Below are positions 28,416 to 37,550 of a DNA stretch of 64,000 nt, piece after piece (within the stretch, counting starts at the first letter, position 1; each line of letters starts with the position of its first letter). Location of the stretch: the NCBI GenBank assembly GCA_964503275.1, contig CAZCZO010000009.1, forward strand, positions 51,061 through 115,060, written 5' to 3'. The translations under genes and the position numbers were made by a program. Source of the DNA: DASRAP01 sp964503275 (lineage in GTDB: Bacteria > Gemmatimonadota > Gemmatimonadetes > Gemmatimonadales > Gemmatimonadaceae). The notes under the pieces are model-generated. The model was given only the letters and a program-made list of their open reading frames with translations, was not told where the DNA came from and made no database searches.

Positions 28416-29132
28416 GTGCCCAATCCGTCGCCTATTGCGGGATCGGTGCTTCCCATTGAGGAAGCCGAGGTATTGATGCGGAGTTTGCCGTCGGTGGTGT
28501 CGGCGAAGATGGTGGTGGCAGACGGGAAGGTGGACGCGGTGCACGTGTTGGTGACGGGCGAGTTGCAGCCCAAGCAGGTGGTGCGGAACGTGGAGAGCGC
28601 GTTGATCGCGCAGTTGGGCTTTGTGGTGGACCACCGCAAGATCTCGGTGGCGGCGACGACGCAGCGTGCCGTGGACGATCCGGCGCCGCGCGAGTCCCCG
28701 CTCCCTCTGCGCTCGGCCATGGACGCTGCGGTGGCGCGTGGGGCGGTGGGCCGGGCGATCTACTTTGAGGATGTGGAGTTCAAGGGGTCGCGGACCAAGG
28801 GCAGTGCCTGCCGGGTGACGTTGCGGCGTGGCGCGGAGACCTGGGTGGGCGAGGCCGAGGGGATCGAGACGAGCCGGTCGCGCTCGGAGTTGGCGGCGCG
28901 CGCGGCGTTGGCGGCGGTGCGTTTGGTGGAGGGTGGGAAGCGCCAGTTGGACTTGGCGGGAGTGAAGCAGGTGGATGCCTTCAATACAACGCTCGTTTTA
29001 GTGGCAGTGGAGACCTGGTTCGGCCGTGAGCGGGCGTTGTTGACCGGCAGTTGTGAGTTGCGCGAGAGCGCGGAGGTGTCGGCGGTGTTGGCGCTGTTGG
29101 ATGCGACGAACCGTTGGTTGGAGCAGCCGTAG
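28416..29132 (+). CDS. Conserved hypothetical protein next to HD-GYP
   Basis: A 238-residue protein starting at GTG. The first 90 residues read like a small alpha/beta domain (SAKMVVADGKVDAVHVLV, PKQVVRNVESALIAQLGF, VDHRKISVA). The second half has two strand-rich segments of similar layout (VTLRRGAETWVGEAEG, LVAVETWFGRERALL), each followed by a helix with an alanine run, suggesting an internal duplication. No signal peptide or membrane segment, so it is probably cytosolic. I do not recognise the family. Confidence 0.6.
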   Translation: MPNPSPIAGSVLPIEEAEVLMRSLPSVVSAKMVVADGKVDAVHVLVTGELQPKQVVRNVESALIAQLGFVVDHRKISVAATTQRAVDDPAPRESPLPLRSAMDAAVARGAVGRAIYFEDVEFKGSRTKGSACRVTLRRGAETWVGEAEGIETSRSRSELAARAALAAVRLVEGGKRQLDLAGVKQVDAFNTTLVLVAVETWFGRERALLTGSCELRESAEVSAVLALLDATNRWLEQP

Positions 29133-29426
29133 ATCGTTGTGGTATCGCGGCCGTGTGCCGCGTGGTAGTGTTGTGCAGGGCAGTTGAGCGGAGGTTGAGG
29201 GCAGGCCCAGTCCCCGAGCCGTGAGGTAGTGTAGCGAAGCAGAGCGAGTTGTGAATCAAGAGCGGAGCCACCAGTCAGCGCGCGTCGGCAGTTGCCGGCC
29301 GCGACTCTAGTTGACCAAGGGGGTGATTCTCGATGAGCACAATCAGCTCGATGTTCAGTGCGCTGTTCAGTTTTGTGATGGGGGATACCTGGGTGTGGTA
29401 AGCACACTCTAGAGCAACTCGGGATA
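29133..29426. other. Intergenic region containing a possible micropeptide
   Basis: About 290 bp between the conserved hypothetical gene and the HD-GYP gene. Apart from the short frame at 29333-29401 nothing convincing is seen. Confidence 0.5.
29333..29401 (+). CDS. Possible 22-residue hydrophobic peptide
   Basis: ATG at 29333 is preceded by AAGGGGGTGAT at a workable ribosome-site distance. The frame encodes MSTISSMFSALFSFVMGD, then TWVW and TAA. It is hydrophobic, aromatic-rich and ends in Trp-Val-Trp. It lies 25 bp before the membrane HD-GYP gene. It could be a leader peptide, a small membrane peptide or a signalling peptide; it could also be chance. Confidence 0.4.
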   Translation: MSTISSMFSALFSFVMGDTWVW

Positions 29427-30764
29427 TTGGAGCCAATCAGCCCGCAGGTTCGACGATACGTAGCAGCCATCGTTGGTGCATCCATTGCATCTGCGATGGC
29501 TGTTCTCGCGTCCGCAGGGTTTGGTACCGCAGCCGACGTCACTGCAGCAGCCTTTTTCGGCGCACTGGTGTTGTTGTCCCTCTTGCTGCGCTACGAGGGG
29601 TCGCGGAGTGGCGCTACGGGGACCATTTCGTTTCTTCCAGCTCTCGCGGGCGTTGTCGTCGCGCCTGCCGCCGTCACGGCATTGGCCATCGCGGTCGCAG
29701 CTGTCGTAAGCGAACTTGCTGCTCGCCGTCCGGCTGTCAGGATCGTCTTCAATGTGGCCCAGCTTCACCTCTCGACTGCCGTGGCGGTATTGGTGGTCTT
29801 CTTCATAGGATCGCTTGGCGTCCCGGCAACGGCGCGACTCGGCCTATCGCTACTTGCCGCGGCGGTCCTGTTTCACTTCGTGAATACGGCTACGGTTGCA
29901 GGTGTAATAGCAATTGAGAGCCGCAGGTCAGTCGCAGACATTTGGCTCTCGGGTGCACTACGCACGCTTGCTTATGACGTGCTTGCGCTTCCCGTTGTGT
30001 TTCTTCTAGCATGGAGCTACTCGGAGAAGGGAATTGCGACGGTCCTGTTGTTCGTGCTCCCAATCTTTGGCGTCCGGCAACTCTACAAGCAGAATTGGGA
30101 GCTGGAGCACACCAACGAGGAGCTGTTGCAGGTGATGGTGAAGGCAATCGAGGCGAGGGACAGCTACACGTCTGGGCATTCAGTTCGGGTGAGTGCCTAC
30201 GCCGTGCAGATAGCTAGAATTGCGAGGCTCGATGCCAAGCTGACAGAGCAACTTCGCATTGCGGCGTTGCTGCACGACGTTGGTAAGATTCACGAGGAAT
30301 TCGCGCCCATCCTACGGAAGGCCAGCCGCCTCAATGACGACGAAATGCGACTGATGGAGACACATCCCATCAGGAGTGCCGAGCTTGTGGCTACGGTCCG
30401 TCGACTCGCTCCAATTCTCCCAGCGCTCAGATCGCACCACGAGCGTTGGGATGGCGAGGGCTATCCTGATCGCCTAGGTGGCGCTGAGATTCCGTTGCTC
30501 GCTCGGTACATAGCCGTTGCCGACACCATCGACGCAATGACAAGCTCGCGCCCGTACCGGAGTGCGTTGTCGATTGACGAAGTCAAGAGTGAACTCATCC
30601 GCGGGTCAGGCAAGCAGTTCGACCCAGCCATAGTGCTTCCGCTAACCTCCTTTCAGGGTTGGAAGCAGTTCCTTTTGGTCTTCGAGCCACATGGAGAGAC
30701 GACGCAAGAAAGCCCAAGCGGTAGGGCGGTCCACGCGACGGTTGTCGCGAACAACTCGGCATGA
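29427..30764 (+). CDS. Membrane HD-GYP domain protein (c-di-GMP phosphodiesterase type)
   Basis: A 445-residue protein. Residues 1-220 contain six to seven transmembrane segments (AAIVGASIASAMAVLASAG; VAVLVVFFIGSLGV; VVFLLAW). A short helix leads to an HD-GYP domain with LLHDVGKIH, the HHERWDGEGYPDRLGG signature and DTIDAMTSSRPYR. HD-GYP enzymes hydrolyse c-di-GMP (or related cyclic dinucleotides); the membrane part could be a sensor. Start TTG 29427 is not certain. It converges with the SARP regulator (4-bp gap), so the two genes may share a regulatory theme. Confidence 0.85.
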   Translation: MEPISPQVRRYVAAIVGASIASAMAVLASAGFGTAADVTAAAFFGALVLLSLLLRYEGSRSGATGTISFLPALAGVVVAPAAVTALAIAVAAVVSELAARRPAVRIVFNVAQLHLSTAVAVLVVFFIGSLGVPATARLGLSLLAAAVLFHFVNTATVAGVIAIESRRSVADIWLSGALRTLAYDVLALPVVFLLAWSYSEKGIATVLLFVLPIFGVRQLYKQNWELEHTNEELLQVMVKAIEARDSYTSGHSVRVSAYAVQIARIARLDAKLTEQLRIAALLHDVGKIHEEFAPILRKASRLNDDEMRLMETHPIRSAELVATVRRLAPILPALRSHHERWDGEGYPDRLGGAEIPLLARYIAVADTIDAMTSSRPYRSALSIDEVKSELIRGSGKQFDPAIVLPLTSFQGWKQFLLVFEPHGETTQESPSGRAVHATVVANNSA

Positions 30765-30768
30765 GAGA

Positions 30769-33700
30769 CTACGCCCACGGGTGCGAGATTGAGAACTCGT
30801 CCAGTAATGCGCGACAGAATCGAGAGGGCGCGAGCGCTGCGCGCCGCCTCTTTTTAACGTATGTCTCTATCCAAGCATTGGCTGTGTCCACTCGCTCGGT
30901 CTTAGCAATTCCAATCGCGAGAGCAACGACCGGATAGTCGACAGGTGTTCCGTCGAGAAGTCTCGCGACGTGCATACGAGACTCTTCAAGGACACGGGTC
31001 AAGAGCTCGCACTCTCCTGACCGAGCGGCGAGCACGGTCGCATTCGCACACACGAACATGCGCGCACGCTCGTAGCGTCCATTGTCAACTTCGAGGCGCG
31101 ATGCGACGGAGGACAGATCAACCGTGTCGCGAGAGGCGACTGCGAGCCTCTGTCGAGTCTCGGCGAGTGATGTCTCCAGAGATCCATACCCGAGATTGGA
31201 TGCAAGCTCGCAGGCGCGGTCGGCCAGCCGTCTCGCGCGAGGAAGCTCGAGTGACTCCAGTGCGTTCGTCGCCTGCGCGTCGAGGATTCGCACTGCCAGT
31301 AGGGTCGATGGGTAGTGATCGACAACAAGATCGGAAGCTTCCGCGAGAAGCGCATGAATGCGGGCGTAATCACAGGCGTAGATGAAGGGAATCCGTGAGT
31401 TAAGGAGCACACTCCCTCTGTCAAGCCTAGAATGGCTGGCATCTAGCGTCTCAACTATAGAGTTGGCGAGCGCGACTGCTTTGTCTACGTTACCCTCGGC
31501 GAGTGAGACAGCCATCTCTGCATAGCGCAATCGCACCTGCTCTCGCACGGTCGAAGCCTCCGCGAACGGAGGGAGTGCGAACCCAAGTAGCCGGATACGC
31601 TGAAAATCGTTGATGTGGTCCGCCGCCTTGACAGCCGTTAGCAACACGCGAGTCCGAAGAGTCGCTGTCAGCGTAGGGTCGTTTAGAAGCTCTGTGCACC
31701 GCAGGAGAATTGACTCTGAATCGCGAAGTGCGAGTGCATCCACCTCGAGCTGAACTATGCGAAGGCCATTCAGTTCGTGGGGAGTAAGCAAAGGCAGTAG
31801 TGTCTTCGAGTGCGTGCGCACGGCGAGCAACAGTTGCTCGAGTGACGGGGTATCCTGTGCCTCGTGGGCGCTATGAATCGAGGCGATGAGGGTTGCCTTT
31901 AGTGTCGCGGGATTCGGGCTGTCGTTCAATGCTCGCGAGATAGCGTCTGAGAGGGTCCAGCCGAGCCCACGATCGGCGAGGGTGGAGGTTGCGCGAAGGA
32001 AAAGGGTATCGGCAGCAATCTGTTCGCCAGACGTTCGATAGAGCTCCGCGGCACGGAGTTGCATCAACGGGGCATCGGCGTCCGCCAATCCAGAGGATGC
32101 CTCGAGTGCACTGGCAATCGCAAGCCGCCGTAGTGTGCGCTCATCTTGCTCGAAGTGAGTATCGACAGCCTCTCGCCAACGCGCCACGACATCAATGCGA
32201 CCGTCTGGGTGAGGTGTCAAGAAGCCAGCCTGCGACAGTCCGAGCAGAACCTGCTCAAGGGCGCTCAGGCGTAGATCACATGCACGCTGTAGTACGTTGA
32301 GGGTACAGTCAGAGCCGAGGATCGACGCGGTCACGAGCACCTGCTTCGACGTCTGGTCGAGTGATAGAAGACGCTGGCGCAGATAGGTGTCCAACGAGAG
32401 CGTCCCGTCGTCACCCTTTCCAAGAAGGCACGCCTCACACGCAGCGAGGACGTCCCAGGGAACCCCCGTGGAGGTCTCGACGATATCGGCGAGCCAAGAC
32501 TCTGTAGGGTCGCAGCCAGCGGAAGTCATCGCGGCCTTGGCGAGCTCTCGGGTGTGAGCTGGTGAGAGCGGGTTTAGCACATGGAGCCTGGCATTCGACC
32601 CAGCGAGCCCCTCGAGTGCAGCCGAACGGGCGCCCATAAGAATCGAAATGCGTTCTCCATCCAAAGAGGGCAAAGCACGGAACAGAATCCCAAGGGAGAA
32701 AGCGTCGGCGCGGTCGACGTCGTCTACCGAGAGCAACAACGGGCGCTCCCATGCGAGTGCGCGAAGGAGGTCGATGAGCGCTGCGAGTAAGGCCTCGGCG
32801 CCAACATTCTTCGGCCTGTTCAATTCGGACGCGACGCCTGTGATTTGATTCAGAACGACGAGCGCGTCCGGGTCAGTTCCCAGTGCGCCATCCGCCGCGA
32901 GCAGATGTCTCGTAAGGCTAGTTATCGCGGAACCCGGAACGCCGTGATGCTGGTCTTGGATGGCGATCTGGACGATCTGGAAGCCTTCGATTGCGCCCAG
33001 AGTACAAAGCTCCGATGCCAGACGAGTTTTGCCGGATCCGCGCGGGCCAATGATGAGATCGACGCCGCCTCGACGATTCCTCGCCTCGTCGAGTCCAAGC
33101 CGAATTGAACCGAGGATCTCGTCTCTGCCGACTAGCTCGGGCGTGCTGAGCCTAGGACGGTCAACCTGCTTGAGTCGACCAAGTCTCGCACGCAGGGTTG
33201 ATGGCGCGAGGGTCAACGTCTTGCCTTCCCGTCCCACGCCCACCTCGTTCTCGTAGTCCTGTAGCAGTCGAACTGCGCGTGCCTTGGAGCCAGCCATGGC
33301 TAGGGCTTCGGCGGCTGCGAGAGTCGCCGTTTCGTTGAGAGGATCCAGATCGAGCAGGTGCCTGCTTAGGCGTTCCATCTGAGCCCAACGACTCTCAGCG
33401 CGCGCCTTCTTGATCGCCACCGTGAGCTGCCGGCGGCACTCACCCTCCGCTCGCTCCCGGAAGCTCTGAACCCAGCGTCTATAGTCCTCACTTATGCTCC
33501 CTTCGTATCCCGGAAGCACGGCGATGTCGCCTGAGTTTGCGACTGCTGCTTCGATCCCGTCTCCTCGATCAAACGAAGGGTCGTGGTAGTCGAATTGAAC
33601 GTCCTCAGTGGCGAGTAAGACAGAATCGCCGTCCACCTCGAGAGGGACGCGGTTCCTGTGCGTCAGTCGGTAAAGAAGTTGTCGCAAATTGTGCCGCGCC

Positions 33701-33873
33701 TGTGTGGGCGCCTCTCCTGGCCAGAAGAGCTCCACCAGCCAGCTTCTGTAGATGCGCCGACCACGTTCCCCACACAGCACCAGCGCCAGCGCGAAATAAA
33801 CTGACGACGCTGGGGTGATCTGGCCGCCAGGCGTCTCGATCCTGCTCTCACCAACAACCTTGACCCGAATCAT
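30769..33873 (-). CDS. SARP/BTAD-type regulator with P-loop ATPase and TPR-like C-terminus
   Basis: A 1,034-residue protein. The N-terminus has an OmpR-like winged helix (ARHNLRQLLYRLTHRNRV) and a bacterial transcriptional activation (BTAD) domain (about 100-225). Next is an AAA/STAND-like ATPase with Walker A GPRGSGKT (about 285) and Walker B LLLSVDDVD, and then about 500 residues of helical repeats. This layout is that of large SARP/AfsR-like activators. Base composition is less GC-rich than the surroundings. Two GSCGTCAT repeats lie about 50 bp upstream. The target genes cannot be named. Confidence 0.85.
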   Translation of the reverse strand: MIRVKVVGESRIETPGGQITPASSVYFALALVLCGERGRRIYRSWLVELFWPGEAPTQARHNLRQLLYRLTHRNRVPLEVDGDSVLLATEDVQFDYHDPSFDRGDGIEAAVANSGDIAVLPGYEGSISEDYRRWVQSFRERAEGECRRQLTVAIKKARAESRWAQMERLSRHLLDLDPLNETATLAAAEALAMAGSKARAVRLLQDYENEVGVGREGKTLTLAPSTLRARLGRLKQVDRPRLSTPELVGRDEILGSIRLGLDEARNRRGGVDLIIGPRGSGKTRLASELCTLGAIEGFQIVQIAIQDQHHGVPGSAITSLTRHLLAADGALGTDPDALVVLNQITGVASELNRPKNVGAEALLAALIDLLRALAWERPLLLSVDDVDRADAFSLGILFRALPSLDGERISILMGARSAALEGLAGSNARLHVLNPLSPAHTRELAKAAMTSAGCDPTESWLADIVETSTGVPWDVLAACEACLLGKGDDGTLSLDTYLRQRLLSLDQTSKQVLVTASILGSDCTLNVLQRACDLRLSALEQVLLGLSQAGFLTPHPDGRIDVVARWREAVDTHFEQDERTLRRLAIASALEASSGLADADAPLMQLRAAELYRTSGEQIAADTLFLRATSTLADRGLGWTLSDAISRALNDSPNPATLKATLIASIHSAHEAQDTPSLEQLLLAVRTHSKTLLPLLTPHELNGLRIVQLEVDALALRDSESILLRCTELLNDPTLTATLRTRVLLTAVKAADHINDFQRIRLLGFALPPFAEASTVREQVRLRYAEMAVSLAEGNVDKAVALANSIVETLDASHSRLDRGSVLLNSRIPFIYACDYARIHALLAEASDLVVDHYPSTLLAVRILDAQATNALESLELPRARRLADRACELASNLGYGSLETSLAETRQRLAVASRDTVDLSSVASRLEVDNGRYERARMFVCANATVLAARSGECELLTRVLEESRMHVARLLDGTPVDYPVVALAIGIAKTERVDTANAWIETYVKKRRRAALAPSRFCRALLDEFSISHPWA

Positions 33874-33920
33874 CAGCGCGCCACTCTTCCGTGAGACGTC
33901 GGCTGCAAGAGACGCACTTG

Positions 33921-33939
33921 GCCGTCATTTAGGCGTCAT
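33921..33939 (-). promoter_or_regulatory. Direct repeats at 11-bp spacing upstream of the SARP gene
   Basis: GCCGTCAT (33921) and GGCGTCAT (33932) are direct repeats exactly 11 bp apart, about 50 bp upstream of the SARP start. SARP proteins are known to bind heptamer direct repeats spaced by one helical turn. Autoregulation is inferred. Confidence 0.35.
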
Positions 33940-33984
33940 CCGTTGGCGCCTTTCCTGATGAGCGGCAACCGTGCCCCCCCCCCC

Positions 33985-34977
33985 CTACAACCCCAACACC
34001 CGCTCCGCCCCCACCCCCTCCGCCTCCGCCTGGAAGTTCAGCACCATCCGGTGCCGTAGCACCGACAGCGCCGCCCCGCGCACATCGTCCAGGTCCGGCA
34101 CGGCACGCCCATCCATCGCCGCCCGGGCCTTCGCCGCCAGCACCAAGTACTGCGATGCCCGGGGCCCCGCGCCGTACGACACATAGCGCTTCACCGTGTC
34201 GCTCGCGCTGGGGTCCTGCGGCCGCGTGCTCCGCGCCAACTGCACCGCGTACTGCACCACCACCGGCGGCGCCGGCAAACGCCGCACCAGCCCCTGCATT
34301 GCCCGCAACGTCTCGGCGTCCAGCACGGGCCGCAACGAGGCCGACCCGGCCCCCGTCGTCATCGTCACAATCGCCTCCTCCTCTTCCTTGCTCGGGTACC
34401 CCATCCGCAGCTCGAACATGAAGCGGTCCAACTGCGCCTCGGGCAGCGAATACGTGCCCTCCTGCTCGATGGGGTTCTGCGTCGCCAGCACAAAGAAGGG
34501 CTCGGGCAGGGCATAGGTCTGCCCCGCCACCGTCACCGTGTGCTCCTGCATGGCCTGCAACAGCGCGGCCTGCGTCTTCGGCGGCGCCCGGTTGATCTCG
34601 TCGGCCAACACCACCTGCGCGAACACCGGGCCCTTCGCGAACGTGAATGCCCGCTTGCCCGTGCCGTGGTCCTCCTCCAACAGCTCGGTGCCCGTGATGT
34701 CGCTGGGCATCAGGTCGGGCGTGAACTGGATGCGCGAAAAGGTCAGGTCCAGCGCGCCCGCGACCGTTTGGATCAACAGCGTCTTCGCCAACCCGGGCAC
34801 GCCCACCAACACGCAGTGCCCGCCCGCGAGAATCGCCGCGACCAGGTTGTCCACGATGTCCGTCTGCCCCACGATGCGGCGGGCGATCTGTGCCTTGAGG
34901 TCGGCGTGCGCCTGTTGCAGGCGGTCGAGCAGCGCAAGGTCCTGCGCGTCACTCGTCGATTGTGCGGGTGCGGCCAC
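33985..34977 (-). CDS. MoxR-family AAA+ ATPase
   Basis: A 330-residue AAA+ protein of the MoxR group: Walker A GVPGLAKT, Walker B VVLADEINRAPPKTQAALL, sensor 1 ATQNPIEQEGTYSLPEAQLD and a C-terminal lid. MoxR ATPases act as chaperones that help metallo- or secreted-protein complexes mature, often with a von Willebrand-factor protein; no such partner lies in the window. The start is GTG 34977. A run of 12 C (plus strand) lies just past its stop. Confidence 0.9.
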   Translation of the reverse strand: MAAPAQSTSDAQDLALLDRLQQAHADLKAQIARRIVGQTDIVDNLVAAILAGGHCVLVGVPGLAKTLLIQTVAGALDLTFSRIQFTPDLMPSDITGTELLEEDHGTGKRAFTFAKGPVFAQVVLADEINRAPPKTQAALLQAMQEHTVTVAGQTYALPEPFFVLATQNPIEQEGTYSLPEAQLDRFMFELRMGYPSKEEEEAIVTMTTGAGSASLRPVLDAETLRAMQGLVRRLPAPPVVVQYAVQLARSTRPQDPSASDTVKRYVSYGAGPRASQYLVLAAKARAAMDGRAVPDLDDVRGAALSVLRHRMVLNFQAEAEGVGAERVLGL

Positions 34978-35054
34978 GGGGCTCCGGGTCGGGGTCGGTG
35001 TACTACGCCGACGCGGAAGCTAATGCTGGCCCCCCACAGGGGAAGCGCCCGCGG

Positions 35055-35516
35055 CTACTGCAGCGTGATCTCGCGCCGCACTTCGACCGGGTGCGTCTCG
35101 CTGATCACCGTCGCCACCACCGTGTACCGGCCCGCCGGCGCATCGCTCCACGTGGCATCGTAGGCCATCACATCGCCGCGCTTGAGCTGCTTGGTCTGCA
35201 ACGTCTGCGTGAACATGCGCCCGCTGCTCCAGCGCCACACCTCGCGCTCCGCAGCGTCGAGCACCACGAAGTCGTGCGTGTGCCCACTGGGAAAACGCAG
35301 CTCCACCAGCTTGGGCGTGGTGTTCTCGACCGTCAGCTGGAACACCGCGTCGCGGCCGCGCCGCTCGGGCAGCAGCGTCGTCGCCAACGTGCCGTCGGCC
35401 GAGGGGGCCGCCGGTCGCTGCTCCGCCTCAGTGGCCGTCGTGGCGCGCGAACGCGGGGCACAGGCCAAGGCCAGACCGGCGATGGCTACGAAGCTGACGA
35501 CGAGGCGCTGAGACAT
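35055..35516 (-). CDS. BsuPI-domain lipoprotein
   Basis: A 153-residue lipoprotein: MSQRLVVSFVAIAGLALAC gives a signal with lipobox. The mature domain (about 45-150) has the BsuPI pattern: FQLTVENTTPKLVELRFPSG, HTHDFVVLDAAEREVWRWS, SGRMFTQ and GRYTVVATV. BsuPI domains were named for an intracellular proteinase inhibitor; here the protein is exported and its partner is unknown. The frame is open to 35606, but the ATG at 35516 fits the signal peptide. Confidence 0.75.
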   Translation of the reverse strand: MSQRLVVSFVAIAGLALACAPRSRATTATEAEQRPAAPSADGTLATTLLPERRGRDAVFQLTVENTTPKLVELRFPSGHTHDFVVLDAAEREVWRWSSGRMFTQTLQTKQLKRGDVMAYDATWSDAPAGRYTVVATVISETHPVEVRREITLQ

Positions 35517-35735
35517 GTGCCGAGGGGCGGGGGCGGCGGCGGAGGACCCAGCGCCGAGGGGCGGCGTGCCGGCCCTGAGTCCTGTGAGCGAAGCTACTGC
35601 CCGCAAGACGGCAGGTCAACGCAATAGGTAACATCGTAAGTCACGGTCCGGTCGCAGGTTGGCCACCCTGCCGCGAGGTGAATGCTGAGGCCCCGCGCCC
35701 GCCGGCCTCCCCCCGTCCCGGCGGCCCCATCTTGC

Positions 35736-35764
35736 TTGCGAAAAATTTCACAAGCGCGTATCTT
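35736..35764 (+). promoter_or_regulatory. Sigma-70-type promoter of the ATP synthase operon
   Basis: TTGCGA (35736-35741), a 17-bp spacer that is AT-rich (AAAATTTCACAAG), then TATCTT (35759-35764), 12 bases before the first ATG at 35777. Confidence 0.65.
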
Positions 35765-35776
35765 TTCAGGCTGGAA

Positions 35777-36061
35777 ATGAGCGGTGAACCAGAGCCAAAA
35801 CCGCCGCCGGATCCCCTCCGGCGCGACAACCCCGACCTCAGGGCCGGGGCGCAGTTCCTCGGGCTTGGATTCCAGTTCGCCGGCGCCATCCTCCTCTTCC
35901 TCTTCGTCGGTCAGTACCTCGACCGCCGCTTTGGCACCGACCCCTGGGGGCTCTATGTGGGCGTCTTCACCGGGTTCGGCGCTGGGTTCTTCAGCCTCTA
36001 CCGCACCGTGACCGAAGCCGAACGGCGGGACCAAGCACGCCGCGACCGGGAGCGCCAGTGA
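35777..36061 (+). CDS. atpZ: AtpZ/AtpI-type small membrane protein
   Basis: A 94-residue protein with two transmembrane segments (FAGAILLFLFVGQYLDRRF and YVGVFTGFGAGFFSLYR), preceded by a proline-rich, charged N-terminus. The GxxxDRRFGT...W pattern between the segments is that of AtpZ-like proteins found at the head of F-type ATP synthase operons. The start ATG 35777 lies just after the promoter; upstream frame extension is not supported. The stop overlaps the next gene's GTG (GTGA). Confidence 0.75.
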   Translation: MSGEPEPKPPPDPLRRDNPDLRAGAQFLGLGFQFAGAILLFLFVGQYLDRRFGTDPWGLYVGVFTGFGAGFFSLYRTVTEAERRDQARRDRERQ

Positions 36062-36432
36062 AGCGCATCCTCGGCTTCGCCGTCTGCGCGGCGCTGCTCA
36101 TCGCCGCCGTCGCCGTGCTCAGCATCCTCGCCTTCCCCGGCGAGGAGCGCCAGCGCGCCATCATCACCAGCGCCGGCATCGCCTTCATGACCCAGGGCAT
36201 CGGCTTCGGCATCGTGTACCTCATGGCCCCCTCCAACGTGATGCTCGGCTGGGGCGCCGGCATGCTCGCCCGCATCATCACCCTCGCGGTCCACGGCTTC
36301 CTGGGCGCCCGCATCATGGGCCTGCCCCTCGACGCCTCGCTGCTCTCCCTGGCCGCGTTCTTCTTCGTCACATCGTTGATCGAGCCGCTGTTCCTCCCGC
36401 AGCCGCCCGTTCCCGCCCGCGCTCCCCGATGA
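36058..36432 (+). CDS. atpI: ATP synthase subunit I (AtpI-like)
   Basis: A 124-residue membrane protein with four hydrophobic segments (GFAVCAALLIAAVAVLSILA; FMTQGIGFGIVYLMAPSN; MLARIITLAVHGFLGARIM; LSLAAFFFVTSLIEPLFL). Position between atpZ and atpB and topology match AtpI, which helps assemble the c-ring. The start GTG overlaps the previous stop; its TGA overlaps the ATG of atpB. Confidence 0.7.
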   Translation: MKRILGFAVCAALLIAAVAVLSILAFPGEERQRAIITSAGIAFMTQGIGFGIVYLMAPSNVMLGWGAGMLARIITLAVHGFLGARIMGLPLDASLLSLAAFFFVTSLIEPLFLPQPPVPARAPR

Positions 36433-37385
36433 CCAAGTACGTCGTTTCGTTCGTCGCGCTCGCCTTCGCGCTCGCGATCTTCGTCGCCGCCAAGCTGCAG
36501 GGCAGCCACGCCCCGGCCCCCGCGACGGGCGAGCCCGCTCCGGCCGCCGCGGCCTACGACTTCATCACGCCGCACATCACCGACGGCGCGTACATCGAGG
36601 TGCCGTTCCCCAAGGCGCCGGGCTACGTCAAGCTCTACCTGCCCCACTTCGAGCCGCTGCACATCGGCCCGCTGGTCGTGGACCTCTCGCCCACGCGCCA
36701 CGTGGTCTTCATGCTGCTCGCGGCGACGCTCGCGGCCCTGGTGCTGATCCTCGCCGCCCGCTCCCATGCGCGCGCCGCGGCCCAGGGCGTCCCGGTCAAG
36801 GGCTTCGCGTCGGCCATCGAGTCGGTCGTGCTGTACATCCGCAATGAGGTCGTGCTGCCCAATGTGGGGCACCACGGCGAGGGCTTCGTGCCGCTCTGCC
36901 TGGCCTTCTTCTTCTTCATCCTCTTCGCCAACCTGCTGGGCCTCGTGCCCTGGGGCTCCACGGCCACGGGGAACATCTCGGTCACCGCGACGCTGGCGCT
37001 GCTGGCCTTCGCGACCATCGAGATCGCGGGGATGCGCGCGCAGGGCCTGGCCTATATCAAGACCATCATCTTTTGGCCCAGCGACATGCCGCTGCTCATG
37101 AAGCTGCCGCTGACGCTGATCCTCACGCCCGTCGAGATCATCGGCAAGATCACCAAGCCGGTCGCGCTGGCCATCCGTCTCTTCGCCAACATGACGGCCG
37201 GGCACGTGGTGCTGCTCGCCATCCTCGGGCTGATCTTCGCCTTCCAGCAGTGGTACGTCGCGCCGCTGCCGGTCGCGATGTCCGTGGCCATCATGATGCT
37301 CGAGTTGCTGGTCGCGTTCCTGCAGGCGTTCATCTTCACCTTGCTGGTCTCGGTGTTCATCGGGCAGATCCGCGAACACCACTAG
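36429..37385 (+). CDS. atpB: ATP synthase Fo subunit a
   Basis: A 318-residue subunit forming the proton half-channels. The essential arginine is in KPVALAIRLFANMTAGH, and the last helices (LLVAFLQAFIFTLLVSVFIG) are conserved. The N-terminus is longer than in E. coli, with a first TM (VVSFVALAFALAIFVAAKL) and a periplasmic-type segment before the core. The gene overlaps atpI by 4 bp. It is followed by a 165-bp gap with a hairpin before atpE. Confidence 0.93.
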   Translation: MTKYVVSFVALAFALAIFVAAKLQGSHAPAPATGEPAPAAAAYDFITPHITDGAYIEVPFPKAPGYVKLYLPHFEPLHIGPLVVDLSPTRHVVFMLLAATLAALVLILAARSHARAAAQGVPVKGFASAIESVVLYIRNEVVLPNVGHHGEGFVPLCLAFFFFILFANLLGLVPWGSTATGNISVTATLALLAFATIEIAGMRAQGLAYIKTIIFWPSDMPLLMKLPLTLILTPVEIIGKITKPVALAIRLFANMTAGHVVLLAILGLIFAFQQWYVAPLPVAMSVAIMMLELLVAFLQAFIFTLLVSVFIGQIREHH

Positions 37386-37399
37386 ACGTTCAGGTCGCT

Positions 37400-37422
37400 C
37401 CCCGCGCGTCGCTCACGCGGGG
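37400..37422 (+). terminator. Hairpin between atpB and atpE
   Basis: CCCCGCG (37400-37406) pairs with CGCGGGG (37416-37422) around a 9-nt loop, 15 bp past the atpB stop. It could attenuate read-through or protect the mRNA end. Confidence 0.4.
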
Positions 37423-37550
37423 GGTGTGTAGCCGGTCCCACCGGCGAATCCCGCTGGGCCCCCGGGGGCTCGAGGGCGGGACGCGAAAGCGACGATGGTC
37501 GCGGCCGCGAGCGCAACGGTCCCACCACTTTCTTGTTCTTGGAGATTCAC

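Noticed and set aside
28268..28459. 63-residue frame before the conserved hypothetical gene
   Set aside because: It overlaps the start of the gene at 28416 and the candidate operator sites and shows no family features.
33974..33985. Run of 12 C as a phase-variation tract
   Set aside because: It lies just outside the stop codon of the MoxR gene and upstream of no coding frame it could switch.
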